Notes: generated by a model from the letters alone, not told the origin. Counted from the stretch's first letter, positions 11,679-23,186 are shown. The stretch: DNA of 64,000 nt from Plenodomus lindquistii (GCA_025504975.1 JANUWI010000020.1:558001-622000), one strand, 5' to 3'. Numbers and translations are program-made.

Positions 11679-12290
11679 CTAGGGGGACGAGGAGACGCTG
11701 TAGGCTGGATCGATCGTGGGCATCTTCAAGTGACCGTTGGGCGCCTGGGCAAGAGACGCAGTGGTGGACGCCGGCGTCCCAGCGGTGGTCGTGGTCCTGT
11801 CGAGTGGGATGGATTCCATATCCAGGATTGTCCACAGGGAGTTTGTCGTGATCGAGGTGTCCTTGGTCACGATGGGCAGGAGACAATTCGCGAAAGAGGC
11901 TCGCATCTATCCCTTCTTCCATGCCGTAGATCTGGGAACGGGAATTTGCCCGTGGCTTCGCGCGACAACAACACACATCGAGAGGTATCCGCTGTCAATC
12001 CCATCTACATCCAAGGGCATGCAGGCGTGGTAGCAGATCCCACGCTTGTGAACCTCAATCCTTATCCCGGTATGTGCAGCTAGTCTTGCGATAAGCTCTC
12101 GATGTCTTTGTGGCGATACCAGGCGCTAGTCTCCGGCGTTGTACCGCGAGTCGAAACAGTGACGGCATAATCATAGCTCGTCACATCCATTTCCAACGCA
12201 ATCTGGTGTTGGCTGCCTATCAGGGCGAGCCTAAACCTCTTAGTCAAGGTGTCCGTCCCTCGCACTTCTTCCTCCCGGGTGATCCTGCCT
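11679..12290 (-). pseudogene. Possible broken gene of unknown function
   Basis: Minus-strand frame 12265-12080 reads IALEMDVTSYDYAVTVS and TTPETSAWYRHKDIESL before a TAG. A different frame then reads IRIEVHKRGICYHACM and VDGIDSGYLSMCV, meets a TAG near 11907-11909, and continues with a Ser/Thr-rich segment to 11679. The amino-acid texture looks protein-like and the Ser/Thr-rich end would suit a cell-surface protein. The link between the pieces needs at least one frameshift and one nonsense codon. I do not recognise the family. Confidence 0.25.
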
Positions 12291-13247
12291 GACGATTTGA
12301 CGAGGGAGCCAAGAAGTCCTCTCTGTTCCGAAGTGAATCATCCCTTCCACGTAGAGCAGACCAACCGTTGCATAGTCGCAAATCCGGTTCCGCATTTAGT
12401 GATCGAAGGAGCAGAATTGTGGGAAGTTATTGTCTTGTGAGGCTACGGAGGAGCATGGGAGCAAATATTATAGTAGCCGAATCGGTGACTCAGCACAGGC
12501 TAGCGGTGGACCGATAAGAGCTCTATCTTCGCCCTTCGACATTGAGGTCACGGCGAGGAAAGCCTGCCGTGCCTCGTCGAGAATGGTGGCCAAGCACACT
12601 TTTGGGATTCTTTCGTGGGGCCTGCGGTTGGATTCCGTCAGGACTTGCCTGTCTGACAGAGGTCAGCCGCCTGTCTCCTTCGCTCCTCGGTTGTTGTCAC
12701 TCCGGTCTTTTTCCTCGCTTTTCTGCTCAGTCTCAAGTAACAGGTCCTCATCTAAGCTGTTGTCGTCTGTCTCCCCGTCTTTGGAGCCATCTTTGGAGCC
12801 ACATGCATCGTCGTCGGGCTCTTCGTTCTCGGCGCGCCTCCGGCCTTGGACACCTTCACCTGCTTAGTGTTCTACGCCTCTTTGACTAAATTTGGCTTCA
12901 GCTTATCTCTCTTTTTCTTCGAGGCGCGGCCTTCTCTGGTTCGTGTGGACTGTGGCCGTACGATCCTGTTCAAGGACATGCCATAAGCTATCGGTTTCAG
13001 CGGGGACCTGCGTTTGGCATACTGCTGTATTGGATAGAGGATCGCGCTCGGCTCGTCTCGTCGGCCGTAGCCTGGATATTTCTGATATAGTGATTCGTTG
13101 CAGCAGAGGCAAAGCCAGTGGGATGATTGCCCTCAGAACTCGGCGGAGAAGACCAGGGTGGCAGACCTGATATCTTCGCCGGTCTGACGGCCACTGATCA
13201 TCAGGTAACTCTGTTGTGACGATGATGATGTGCTGTTTCTGGCGGAT
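12291..13247. other. No gene seen
   Basis: Several overlapping open frames on both strands (12430-12867, 12542-12889, 12892-13170) are low-complexity in Ser, Arg and Leu and show no family motif. Confidence 0.5.
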
Positions 13248-14134
13248 TTATGTTACGGTTGTGGCGAATGCGAGCGGCTCGTAGATCGCAATACCCTGCA
13301 GGCGGTCTGGACACATGTAGAGACGATCGTGTCCTCCCTTGAGCTAGGGTCGCTCCAGAAGAGGCTGGATTGAGCCCATGAGCAGTCCTCGGGAGATCTT
13401 GCCATCGATCGAGAAATCCTCCTCAATCTTGGACCGCACTTCTCCGACGGTTCGGGCATCTGGATTCAAAACTGAGCCGGGTGTGGTCGTGGCGGAGGCT
13501 GCGGGGTTGAAGAGGCCTAGATAACGAAAGGGTAGCGCGCTGTAGGCTGGCAAATGGGTAGGGTTAACCCAATGGTAGGTGTCCGGTTGGGTTGGGGCTG
13601 CACGGGCCACGGCTAGGGGTGGGTAGGGGTCACGTGGCAGGTAGTGGCTGGGGTGCACCGAGCGCCCGGGGTTGGGTCAGGGTTGTGGTTATCTGCCTTG
13701 GGTTGGCTTGGGTCAGATCATAGACTGTGCGCAACCTCCCTAACACGTGTAAAGATTACTTTCACACGCGCGCTGCGTGGATAGGGCTGTGATATATGGC
13801 TGTGATAATTTGTACGTGCTACGCAGGATTGTGGTGGGCAGCGCGACGCGTTGAAATGACCAACCCAAGCCAACCCACTTACGTAATAAACCAGACCAAA
13901 AAAATTTGGGTTTAGGTTGGGTAGGTGTCGGGTTAGCACGTGACGTAGCCCGACCCCAACCCAACCCCTACCCATTTGCCAGCCTAGCGCGCTGAGAGCT
14001 TGACTATGGTGCGGCTGGGCGTTGGATCGCTTGCGAAGGTCTGTGGAGAATCCCATGGCGAGACGAACAGTCCGCGTGAGAGGGTGAGTCAGACCGAACT
14101 TTGAATTATACGACTTCGGCTTCAGGCGTGACAT
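13248..14134 (-). pseudogene. Small unknown gene split by a MITE and one nonsense codon
   Basis: The minus-strand ATG at 14134 opens a frame (MSRLKPKSYNSKFGLTHPL...) that runs to a GCGCGCTG target site at 13987-13994. A 444-bp MITE follows, and beyond it the same protein continues in frame (ALPFRYLGLFNPAASA, GSVLNPDARTVGEVRSKI, ISRGLLMGSIQPLLERP). A TAG at 13344-13346 interrupts it. The frame then goes on (LKGGHDRLYMCPDRLQGI) to TAA at 13248-13250. Without the MITE and one target copy, the two parts lie in the same phase, about 144 residues including the TAG position. The TAG fits a CAG-to-TAG change. I do not recognise the protein family. Confidence 0.6.
13543..13986. mobile_element. hAT-like MITE, 444 bp, with 8-bp target duplication
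   Basis: Terminal inverted repeats start with TAGGCTGGCAAATGGGTAGG at 13543 and match the reverse complement of the other end (to 13986) over about 21 bases. The 8-bp sequence GCGCGCTG flanks both sides (13535-13542 and 13987-13994). An 8-bp duplication and a TAGGnTGGCAAA-type terminus are typical of hAT transposons. There is no transposase inside, only GGGTTGGG-type subterminal repeats on the left and their complements on the right, so it is non-autonomous. It sits inside the small reading frame annotated at 13248-14134. Confidence 0.9.
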
Positions 14135-17100
14135 AGTATAGAGTCAGAAGACAGACCGAAGCTTAGGGTAGAGGTCCACAGCTGAGTGACTGTGTACTGC
14201 TAGTGTACGGGTAAGGATATATTATATGAGTGGCGTAGTGGGACAGAGTCGCAATCAAGGGCTCGCGCTGTGCTGTTCCGTACTGTGATTACGTTGTATA
14301 GCCACAGGATGGAGCCAACGAGATCTGAATCCGAAAGCGAACACCAAGCCTCGCACGGAATCTGTTTAGGAAGAGCGCACTGAGACAGATCACGGGTATG
14401 GTGACAAGTGCGTCGTGCCAGTAGCAAAGTAGCCGCAATCGTCAGAATTGGACTGTTCGACGGAGCGACCGTATGTCAAGCTAGCCGTTCCCTTCGTGCG
14501 CTTAATGTCAAGGCTTTCTAGACGCTTCCAATTTTGATCACGAACGTCAAGCTCCGGTCGATGGAGTTTCTTCTCCAGGCAAAAGTTCGTCGTCGTCGTC
14601 TAGACCGAGCGAGTCGGAGACGGAGTTGGCGATCGACTGGGTCCGTTTCTACTCTAGCCTCCCATGCGTACCAATGGTCCTATTGGCACATCGATCCAAC
14701 AAAACGTATCCTGCCAGCAAGCCAATATTTTAAGCTGCGGAGACAACCGACAACGGGGCAACGTGTGATCCCATGGCAGGCGGCTTCGTGAGTGAGGAGC
14801 GAATCAATAAGAGCATCATTCATCCTAGAAAGTTCTCTCTCCCTGTTTGGTGTATAGGAGGACTAGGATGTCGCCTAGGTAGAGGTACCCGACGTCACAG
14901 ACGATGGAGATTCCGTCGAGGTAGACTCGGGTTCGCATTTGCATGCTAGTTGCCTGCGCCTCAGTACACCGGCGAAACATACGGAGCGCATCAGCGAACT
15001 CTTCTCCGCCAGGGGACCCCCGTGGGAACAGTACAGTTTTGTCATCATATCCGATTTGTTCATTGTACCAATCAGAGCGTCGATATATCGAACGCGACGA
15101 AACGAGGCGGGTGAGTTCTGAACTATTGGAATATCAGTACCACCTAGAGATTTTCGCAATTTCCGTGTCTCAGCACTCAGCTCGGGAACCTCTGGGTGTG
15201 TGCCGTATTACATTGCGGATGCCTGAAACCATACAGGTTATAGATCTGCCACTAGGCGAGCCGTATTGTCTATCCTCAGCATCTGCGACCGGATTTGTCA
15301 CTTCGTTGCTGGTAATACCGCTGTCGTTGGGAGCAAACCTTTTCTTATGTTGCGGCAATCAAGGCACCTTAATATTGCTCGCAATTACCAGCTTATATAC
15401 TTGCTGTCAATGCACATCAGAATGCTCTGGCGTCTGACATCTGATACCTCGGGAGCTGCTTCCAGCCCCATCAAAGGCCCGGTATCTTCGGTGTCAATTA
15501 AGTGAGGTCAGGACCTAACGATTCGTTTCCGTCTGTGATATTTCTGACCTCTTGTTATATCGCAAATATGCGGGAAACAATTCAGTTGCCTTGTAATTGC
15601 TGCTCTGATCCATCAGAGAAGGATTGTAACATTGTTACTAGAGAGCTCAGCCCACCAGAATCTAGATGCTGCAGACGCGGCATGCTCCTCGAAATCGACT
15701 GCTGATTATCACGTGGATCTATGATACGGTCCGCGAAGTCCGCGAAATGAGAGGGAGTGAGTTCGTGTGCTTTGGTGTAGGGGCATCACAGGCCGCCTGA
15801 ACCGCGTCACCGAGACCGTGAATGTTTCCATTCGGTGAGCTAAGAGACCGTCGTTGTCAAATTTGTAGACACGTAGGAAGCATTGTAATTCTGCACCCTC
15901 AAGCCAGATCAGTGCTGAAGGAATCACGGTTTCCTTGATCCGAACCCAAGGGGTAAGGTCGGGTGTTGTCCATCATGTTGGCAAATTCAGTGTATGGCAC
16001 TCGCAAGTACTTGATTGTTCACTGTCGCAATACAGCTCATCCGGGCGCTCTTCTAGTGGTAGCGGACGCTGCGTGAAATGTGTGTTGGCTGTTTTGCCTG
16101 GCACATGAGCCCTCTGTATCGCTGTAAATGGGGGAAATTCGCAAGTGATGGGAAGTGTGCCTCGGTATCTCTATGGCGGACCATGCGTCGTCCTAACACA
16201 ACTTTTTATGTGCTGTGCGACTGCGTGGACTGTGACTGCCCCGTATGACGCATGCTTCTTGAAGGTGGATGTCCCATCGAACTGGATTGAAACCCACCGC
16301 AAAACCGGCCAGTTCATACCCTCCCCTTCATATACGACAGGTACTATCGTTCTTGGCCCGTTGATATCATTGGCAGGTGAACAAAAGTATCGCTGTCAGG
16401 CGAATTGAATCATCTTTACCTTGTCCAGCGCAAACCAGAAGTGACCAGTCAAACTTCTCAGCCCGTCAAGATAATTCTTCCATCTCCTCAGAGATGCTAT
16501 TGTCAAGCAAGAAATTCCACATCTTATGTTCCTGGTATCATACACGATTAGACTCCTCGTAGCCTGTAACCTCGCATATCAATGTCGAATTATCATCGAT
16601 TGGCGATACAATGCTATAAAGAACGATAGGCGGGGATTTCATGCATCAGCTTGCGAATCTGATTAATGTCGGCAAGGGGATGTACTGGTACGTAAAATGA
16701 AACCTGAGGTCCAATGGGCAGGGTTCAAGCGACTCAGCAGGAAGCCGAAAGGAAATTCGAAAGATAAGGGAATGAAAGGCAGGCACAAGAACATTTTGTG
16801 GATGTATCGGAGAGGAGGCATGAGCTAGGGTCGCACGTGCGCCTTCGTCTCGTAAATGCCGGCTAGGGCGGTTTGGCGAGACACAGCTGACCAGAGGTGC
16901 CACTGAATCACTATGTTGGATCCGGAGGTTGTCAATGTGGCTCTAAAGGGTGAGAGAGTATCCAAGGACCGCGTCTAGAGAGCACGGGCCCCGAGTCACG
17001 TTGGAGGGACCGCAGCTTGAGTGCCAAGAGAGCCTCAAGCACCGATCTGGGCTGGCTTTCAAGATGTTGTAGGAGACCAGTATTGTCTAAGCACTCCAGG

Positions 17101-18234
17101 CATGACTCATGAAACGTCTGGTGTATACGAGAAATCCGTCGCAGATGCTGAGTCCTAGAGGCTCTTTGATGTGGCGGATCAATACGTATGTACGCCGATC
17201 ACTAATTAGGAGGTACTAAATTCGGTGACAACACTCGGCATCTCCTTCGCAATATCCTGAAAATGCATTGAAGCTACTGTACACACCAAAGGCAAGATGG
17301 TGGAGGGGTGTAGGACGATGTTGGCGGCAGTACCTAGGTAACATCACTATTAACGTTCCTCACATATCACCAAAGAGCTGTTTGACAGGCCCCACTTTTG
17401 GAACAACTAATTTTCACTCTCGGTTCCTACACCTTCATTTCGAGATCGAAGAATCTTCGCTTTCTGTTTGTTAGTCCCTCTTGTCCTCTCTCGTGCTCGG
17501 TCTGATACGGAATCTGAGGTGCGGCGTCTTGAACATTGACACCAACTGTACGTGCACACTCCAACAGCTAAGAGAAGCTACGGTGAGTTGTCAGCTGTGA
17601 CCCAAAGGCTTCTTAATTCGCTTACCCTACTATGTTAGCAGTGAGCATGCGTGGAGCTGGCACGTGTAGGATGTACTCCTTAAAGAAGTGCTTGCTTAGT
17701 CTGAGAGAATGTGGAGTTGAGAATGTGGAGTTTGGGTGAAGGTGAGGCAATTCCACGGGCGTCCACTACATTTACAGGATGTTGTCTGGTGATCTTCGCT
17801 AGACACAATCTTATAGCCTTGCCTTGGTATCGTTATTATAACCAAATTTTGTACAATCATTGGTTCTGGAATGCATAGGTGCTTGAAGCGACGCGCATTC
17901 AGCAAGGGAGTTTAAAGAAGCTACAGAAACCTGTCGCTCTTACACCTCTGCAAATCACTGACTGTACGAGACACATATTGAGTGGCAAGGATGTGAACTA
18001 CAAGAGCTTGTCTCGATCTTGCAGTGTCGTAGGTTCGTACAGCTACCTTTTACTTCAGCAATCAAGCACGGGAGTTCGGATAAGAAGTGACGGGATCCTT
18101 GCCAAACTTGAAAAATGATATCGAAGTAAGGAGACCGCCCAAAGCGGGCTTTACTCTCAACTAGCTATAACCTCATTCCTAATTCACCTCTTTCTCAATG
18201 GTTGTTTGCATCCATACGATCCAGACCGAACATC
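14135..18234. other. 4.1-kb stretch with no supported gene
   Basis: I read both strands and found only short frames without recognisable domains. A minus-strand piece at 15709-15927 (IWLEGAELQCFLRVYKFDND) looks mildly protein-like but has no extension. Near 16048 the string CTAGTGGTAGCGGACGCT resembles a tRNA A box, but no B box or cloverleaf follows. Confidence 0.5.
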
Positions 18235-19319
18235 CTACAACTTTCGGAGGACCATCATCACACCAACTTGAGTGAATTCTAAACAAAAGTCTGGACCACT
18301 AGCCAGGCAAGCCCCTGAACTCCTTGCAAGCTTTTGCGCGAAAAGCACCAACGTGCAATCACGGCGCGGTTGACTGAAGTGGGCCCAATCCGGCGTTCCT
18401 TTGCGGCACGCAGTGGCGATCAGTCGCCCATGGCAATTGCGCCGGCCGTGAACGACGTTTTCCTCCATGATGGTTCCCAGCTCCACTGCAGTCATGTTGT
18501 CTAGAGTAGTCTGCGGAGGCGACTGGTAACCATATGGATTGCCGTTGACATCCTTGCCAATCTTCTTCGTTTGAGACACGGCGTAGCCAGCGTCGCTGAC
18601 GGCGGCGACGGCCTGCGCTGTTGCCTCGGTCTAATATTCGTGGGGTACGAGCTGAACCGTGGTTGCCACACGCTTTTGTCGAATTGACAGGCCAGACGGG
18701 AGGGAAGCTGGAAGACAATCTGCACGACTGTACGTCAGAGCCATGATTCCCGGGGCCTCGGTATGCGGTGAGGTGCGAAAGAGCACCGGAACATTACGCT
18801 CGGCTGCCGTGGGTACAATTGGGCTGAACCGGGCGGAGAGCGTCATGATAAGACGGCCAGTCGGTGAAAGAAGATTGCGGAGGGCGCGAAGAACAGGGCG
18901 GCGGCGATTGAGTGGCAGAGTCTCCAAGACGTGAAGAGCAACGATACAGTCGAAGTGTGGAGGAGCCCCTGGTAGTGCACGGATTCGGCTCGCCATCGCC
19001 GGGTCATTGACGTTGGCGCGTAGGAGATGGACTTGGCTCTCGAGATAACCAGCAGGCGCAACGTGGAGATGATGCCAGTTGAGCGTTCATGGGACATCGG
19101 TAGTGAGAAAGGCCTGCACAGCGTCGACAGCATCACAGAAGCCTCCCCGAACCGGCCGCTGCCCGTGCCAAGATTCCAGACGTTCTCGCCCGACTTAATT
19201 GAAGCCACTTCGAGTGCGACTGCAGTGTTGGGGCGATGGAGGACGTCAGCGTGGTCATAGCAGCCTATTATGTGCTCGACGGCTTGGTTAACATCTTTGG
19301 TGTTGTGGGAGTAACCCAT
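18235..19319 (-). pseudogene. Class I SAM-dependent methyltransferase, broken
   Basis: The minus-strand ATG at 19319 opens MGYSHNTKDVNQAVEHIIG and a glycine-rich SAM-binding motif, VWNLGTGSGRFGEA. Near 19150 the frame shifts, and the new frame carries VHLLRANVNDPAMASRI, the post-motif DCIVALHVLETLPLNRRRP and LRNLLSPTGRLIMTLSA, as expected for motifs II and III of a class I methyltransferase. In that frame a TGA stands at 19087-19089 and a TAG at 18631-18633. Beyond the TAG it continues in phase (TEATAQAVAAVSDAGYAV) to 18235. Both stops fit C-to-T changes (CGA to TGA, CAG to TAG). Intact length would be about 360 residues. The substrate is unknown. Confidence 0.7.
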
Positions 19320-20224
19320 TGTGATGCTGTATTGGGATATAGTATCAGTCTTCGTTCACTTTATACCAGCGTGTTGATGATCTGATGATGTGCTTACGGA
19401 GCAGATAAGGGTGATTAGACTGATCTCAAAAGGGTAAGATATATCCAAGCATGAGCATGTAAGTAAGATTGTGCAATATTCGCGCATGAGTAAGAGATGC
19501 GAGCCTCTCTTACTAAAGCAAGATGAAGGGAACTCTCGTCTGCCATGCCAATGTGAAGGTGAACCTCAAGTGTCAGATAATGCTCAATTGATGAATTGTT
19601 TGCCAACAGCCTTGTAGGACTCATCGCGCTTGTCGCCACCGTGGAGGGGTAGCAGGGGTGAATGACTGGCAGTTGGAGCGAGAGAAGGAAGTGGTTTCGA
19701 GTTTTGTAAATGATTGTTCGGTAGAGGACGCACACAAAGCAGGGTGGAATTTAGCGGAGAAGCTTAGGCTAGAGAATAATAGTGAAGTTGGGGTGAACCG
19801 CCGTCCTCGCTCCTAGGCAACGGGAACAGTCTACTACTTCCATCTACCACATCTAGAGAGTCTTCCTCAAACTTATTACATCCAGACACTCTGGGGGTTG
19901 GGTCCAGTCTGGGACCGCCTATTATCTTGCGCAAACACCTTGACTACCATTAGCACGACAGGCTGAATTCACAAGGTCAACGAGGTAGGGACAAATGCAG
20001 GTTGAGGCTATGGTATAGATTATTCCGCCCTTGGTAGCATGCCTATGGTGTCCACAGATAGCTAAGATTGGCGCAGCAAGCGGATGAAATACAGGGGACA
20101 GTTTGCAATCGCGGTCGAACCCGTGTTTCGTCCCTCCCGAGTTGAACTTATTCACTCTTCTACGTGCGTCTGCTACAACGGCGGTGTCTCGCCCTCCTTT
20201 CCCTCTCAGTTCCGTGTCCCACAC
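19320..20224. other. No gene seen
   Basis: Intergenic region between the methyltransferase relic and the unknown gene ending at 20225. Short unconserved frames only. Confidence 0.55.
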
Positions 20225-21595
20225 CTAATCCCACTCCGCTGGCTCCACCACGCCTTCACAGGACACCCTCTTCGCGTACATATGACGGCTCAAGCCCCAC
20301 GGCGGGGGCGTGTCGAACTCTTCGATGCTATCTGGAGGGTATGAAGCGACGTCTCCGTATCTGTACTTCCACTCTTCCCATTTCCCCGCATCTATGTAGG
20401 TTGGGATGCACCACTTTTCGTCCTCCAACACCTCGTTGAATCCGAGATCCACGTCAGCGACCATTTGTCGACCAAAATGCAGCTCGATAGTACTGCCGCG
20501 TAGGGGGACAGGCCAGTCTCCGCAGAGTTGCTCCGTCAGCGCGGCCATGGTGCGATGCGCAGCCTTGAACTTCCGATGCACTCGATCAGAGAACTTGCTC
20601 TCTTCTGGAAGTGCGAATATGCGAAGAACAAATCGTACCCTATCATGATCTTTCAACTCGACGAGGGCGTTCGCGCAGTTTCTAGCTTCTTGCACTAGGC
20701 GGGAGAGGCCGTCTTCATACCCGGTTGAGTGCAGCCAGACGCGAAAGTAGGTGAGCGACTTTGCTGGCGCAAAGCCGAGACCGAAGAGATTGCCGTGGAC
20801 AAAGAAGGGCAGGTCAAACGGGTGTAAGTCACAGGATGTGACACTTAGCCAGAAAATAACTAGCTCTTGAAAGATCTGTGGCCCATAGGCCAAGGATACC
20901 TCTTCAATCGAAGGTTTTGCTTGCATCTTCTGGACTGCTCTAGCCACGTCTCGTGCTTCGCCCATGAGGCAGATTTCGAGGTTCATATCAGAGCTGAGAG
21001 CTGAGAGAAGTAATGATGCGAATCCCTCATCTGAGCAATGAACAGTTCGAACGTGGTCGCGCGGGAGTAACCATTCAAAGGCTAGGAGTCTCAATTCAGG
21101 TAGAAGGGCTGCTAGGGTACTGAGGCCCACACACATTTGGATGCTTGCCAGATGCGTTGTGATGGCAGCGAGGAAGCGAACGACGTCGTTCCACTCTTCG
21201 TCGTATCCCGCGGCAGCCTCATCCGAAATTGCGCTGTAGGATGAGTAAAAGTTCTTTGTGAGTGTGTTGAAACCGGAACCCGGCGCCAACGGGCACTTTG
21301 ACGCAAGGGTACAAAGTAAGATGTCAATATCTTCATCTGTATTGTCCTGGATTCCATAGTAGAATCGGCTCAGCGGTCGAGACAGCCGGGCCTCTTTGCA
21401 GGCAAATGATACAATAGCGGCGGCTACAGCCTTCCCTCTCAAGAGACCATAATAGAGCGCCTGGATAGTGTGAGGGCCACCGGTGTTGCTAGGAAGTAAT
21501 CGACTCGGCGTGCCCAGCCTATTGAGCGATAAAACTGGTACGCCTGGCCAGAGTGAGGTTGGCCAAGCTGAAAGCGGAGATGGTGGCGCGTACAT
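20225..21595 (-). CDS. Hypothetical protein, 456 aa, intact
   Basis: One uninterrupted minus-strand frame runs from ATG at 21593-21595 to a stop at 20225. It is the longest intact non-transposon frame in the window. An in-frame TGA lies a few codons upstream, so this is the earliest ATG. The composition is that of a normal soluble protein, with moderately hydrophobic stretches (LASIQMCVGLSTLAALLPEL, IFQELVIFWLSVTS) but no clear signal peptide. Negative and aromatic residues are common near the C terminus (GKWEEWKYRYGDVASYPPD). I do not recognise a domain and assign no function. No intron is required. Nothing nearby suggests a shared pathway. Confidence 0.7.
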   Translation of the reverse strand: MYAPPSPLSAWPTSLWPGVPVLSLNRLGTPSRLLPSNTGGPHTIQALYYGLLRGKAVAAAIVSFACKEARLSRPLSRFYYGIQDNTDEDIDILLCTLASKCPLAPGSGFNTLTKNFYSSYSAISDEAAAGYDEEWNDVVRFLAAITTHLASIQMCVGLSTLAALLPELRLLAFEWLLPRDHVRTVHCSDEGFASLLLSALSSDMNLEICLMGEARDVARAVQKMQAKPSIEEVSLAYGPQIFQELVIFWLSVTSCDLHPFDLPFFVHGNLFGLGFAPAKSLTYFRVWLHSTGYEDGLSRLVQEARNCANALVELKDHDRVRFVLRIFALPEESKFSDRVHRKFKAAHRTMAALTEQLCGDWPVPLRGSTIELHFGRQMVADVDLGFNEVLEDEKWCIPTYIDAGKWEEWKYRYGDVASYPPDSIEEFDTPPPWGLSRHMYAKRVSCEGVVEPAEWD

Positions 21596-21874
21596 TGAAT
21601 CGTGGTGCTTTTCTTTTCAGGTTCGAGACTTGTGTTGACTAGCTGTACGTCGTTCAGAGAGTGTGACCGTACATGAGCCATTGATGACCGAAGGGAGGTT
21701 TTGCGTCGCAACTATCTTAGGCCTTCGCATCATTGCTGTTCTTGGTGAACGGGAACAGGTTATGGGTATGGAGGTAGCAGAGTGATGAGAGTGATGATGA
21801 GAGTGGCGGTGAAGTGTGAAAGTAAGGAACAGAGGGCTCGGTCGGCCGGCCGAAGGCCAGCAGTTAGCGTCGAC

Positions 21875-22799
21875 CTACTTAAGTACACGTGGAAAACGCC
21901 CGTAGGGTTCGACCGTCGCGTGCTTTGCCACAGATGAATTGACTGGAGAGTTGGTGACACATTCGTCGGCAAGCCTAGTAATGGTATGATCTGGGGCGTT
22001 CGTGGACACATCTGTAGGAACATCTGTGGGAGTGTTCGTAGGAGCCTGTATACGTAGGCCTGTCAGAGGTAAAGTAGGTACGGCTGATGGTGCTTCCGAG
22101 GAAGTCTCACTGCCAGACGTTTGTGGGCGGATCAGTCCGTGGTGTTGAGGTATCGGTCGAAACGCGATTACCTCTATTGTAGCTTCATATTCTCCTTCAC
22201 TCTCATCATTGACTCCTAGTCGACTCATCTGGCTTGTCGCGCGAGCCACTTGCCCAATCGCCCACCATTATCTCCAGTATGGCCCTGCACTGCTTTGAGG
22301 ATGGGGCAGTCGTTGAACCAGTGTCCTTCATGACTGAACTTATGCTTCAAGTAGCAGGTAAATGACGGTGAGATGCGCGGCGGGGGCTTCGAGGATCGTG
22401 AGGGGGAGGAGCGGGAGGTAGAGGATCGTGGGGCACTCAACGGCCGAGAGGATCGCGACAGCGCAGATGTTCTTGCCACCGTCGACGTCCTGCAGTGAGC
22501 TCTTTTGTGCAATATCGAGAATGTTGGGCTTGGAGGACCCCGAAATCTCGAGCGCAATAAAGGTGTCGATACGAAGTCTCCGACGACGTCGACAGGAAGA
22601 ATGTGCCCTTCACCTCGTCAGAGGTAAATAGCGGACCCATAGCTTTCCCTGTTGCCTGCGACGATGAAGCGCATTTCTTCGAAAGATTGTGCCAGAGCTG
22701 ATGGGAGGTATTGACGTGCTCCTTGAGGTCTTCACCATCTTGGTAGGCCGCCGTAGCAGGGTGTAGTGAGCGTTCGAAACAGGCAAATCGTGAGATCAC
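21875..22799 (-). mobile_element. Retrotransposon gag relic (copia-type, with degenerate zinc knuckle)
   Basis: Minus-strand pieces in shifting frames read GEDLKEHVNTSHQLWHNLS and AMGPLFTSDEVKGTFFLST, which fits a gag capsid region. A degenerate zinc-knuckle remnant follows (FSHEGHWFNDCPILKAV), then a Ser/Pro/Thr-rich tail containing TSSEAPSAVPTLPLTGLRI. At least two frame changes break it. No protease, integrase or RT follows and no LTR was found. The tail belongs to a repeat also seen at 29617-29675 and 42133-42190. Confidence 0.5.
22051..22110 (-). repeat. Dispersed TSSEAPS-coding repeat, copy 1
   Basis: The reverse complement reads about GACTTCCTCGGAAGCACC, then TCAGCCGTAC, then CTGACAGGCCTACGTA. 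It aligns with 29617-29675 and 42133-42190, which are on the plus strand. Confidence 0.7.
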
Positions 22800-22981
22800 C
22801 GGTATCGCGATCGAATTACTCGGCCAGGCGCGTCCAGGCGGTGGCGGTAGAGTCGCAGGTGACGACTATACCTGTCAAGCTGCTGGAGATGAGCATGACT
22901 ATCAGGTAGGTACCCGTTCTAACACAAACAACGTTTACACTGTGCGCAATCTTTAGTAACTATAACTGTTCTGCTCGTAGA

Positions 22982-23065
22982 GGTAGTGCTCGTGGAGGGA
23001 GTACTGGTAGTGCTCGTGGAGGGAGTACTGGTAGTGCTCGTAGAGGTGCTTGTAGAGGCGGGTGC
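22982..23065 (+). repeat. 24-bp tandem repeat coding for Gly-Ser-Ala-Arg-Gly-type peptide
   Basis: Two identical 24-bp units (22982-23005 and 23006-23029, starting GGTAGTGCTCGTGGAGGG) are followed by a degenerate third unit. In the open plus frame each unit encodes GSARGGST. Just upstream lies GQARPGGGGRVAGDDYTC-type coding and a possible intron (GTAGGT near 22910 to CTCGTAG at 22980). It could be a small RGG-like tail or a retroelement piece. Confidence 0.6.
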
Positions 23066-23186
23066 TTTATTAGTAGTAGCAGGCTAGTGCTACTCACTGC
23101 AAAGAGACGTGCAGTGCAGCGTGTGCGCTAACCAATCAGCGATCCGCTCCATCTAACTACATTAAGTTAGTCAGCCCAGATTGTAA

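Noticed and set aside
16045..16085. tRNA-like A-box string CTAGTGGTAGCGGACGCT
   Set aside because: No B box, acceptor stem or anticodon arm can be formed downstream.
18659..18934. Plus-strand frame over the methyltransferase
   Set aside because: Antisense shadow of the methyltransferase motif region.
22982..23065. CRISPR-like repeat array
   Set aside because: The 24-bp units are adjacent without spacers and lie in a eukaryotic context; they are simple tandem repeats.
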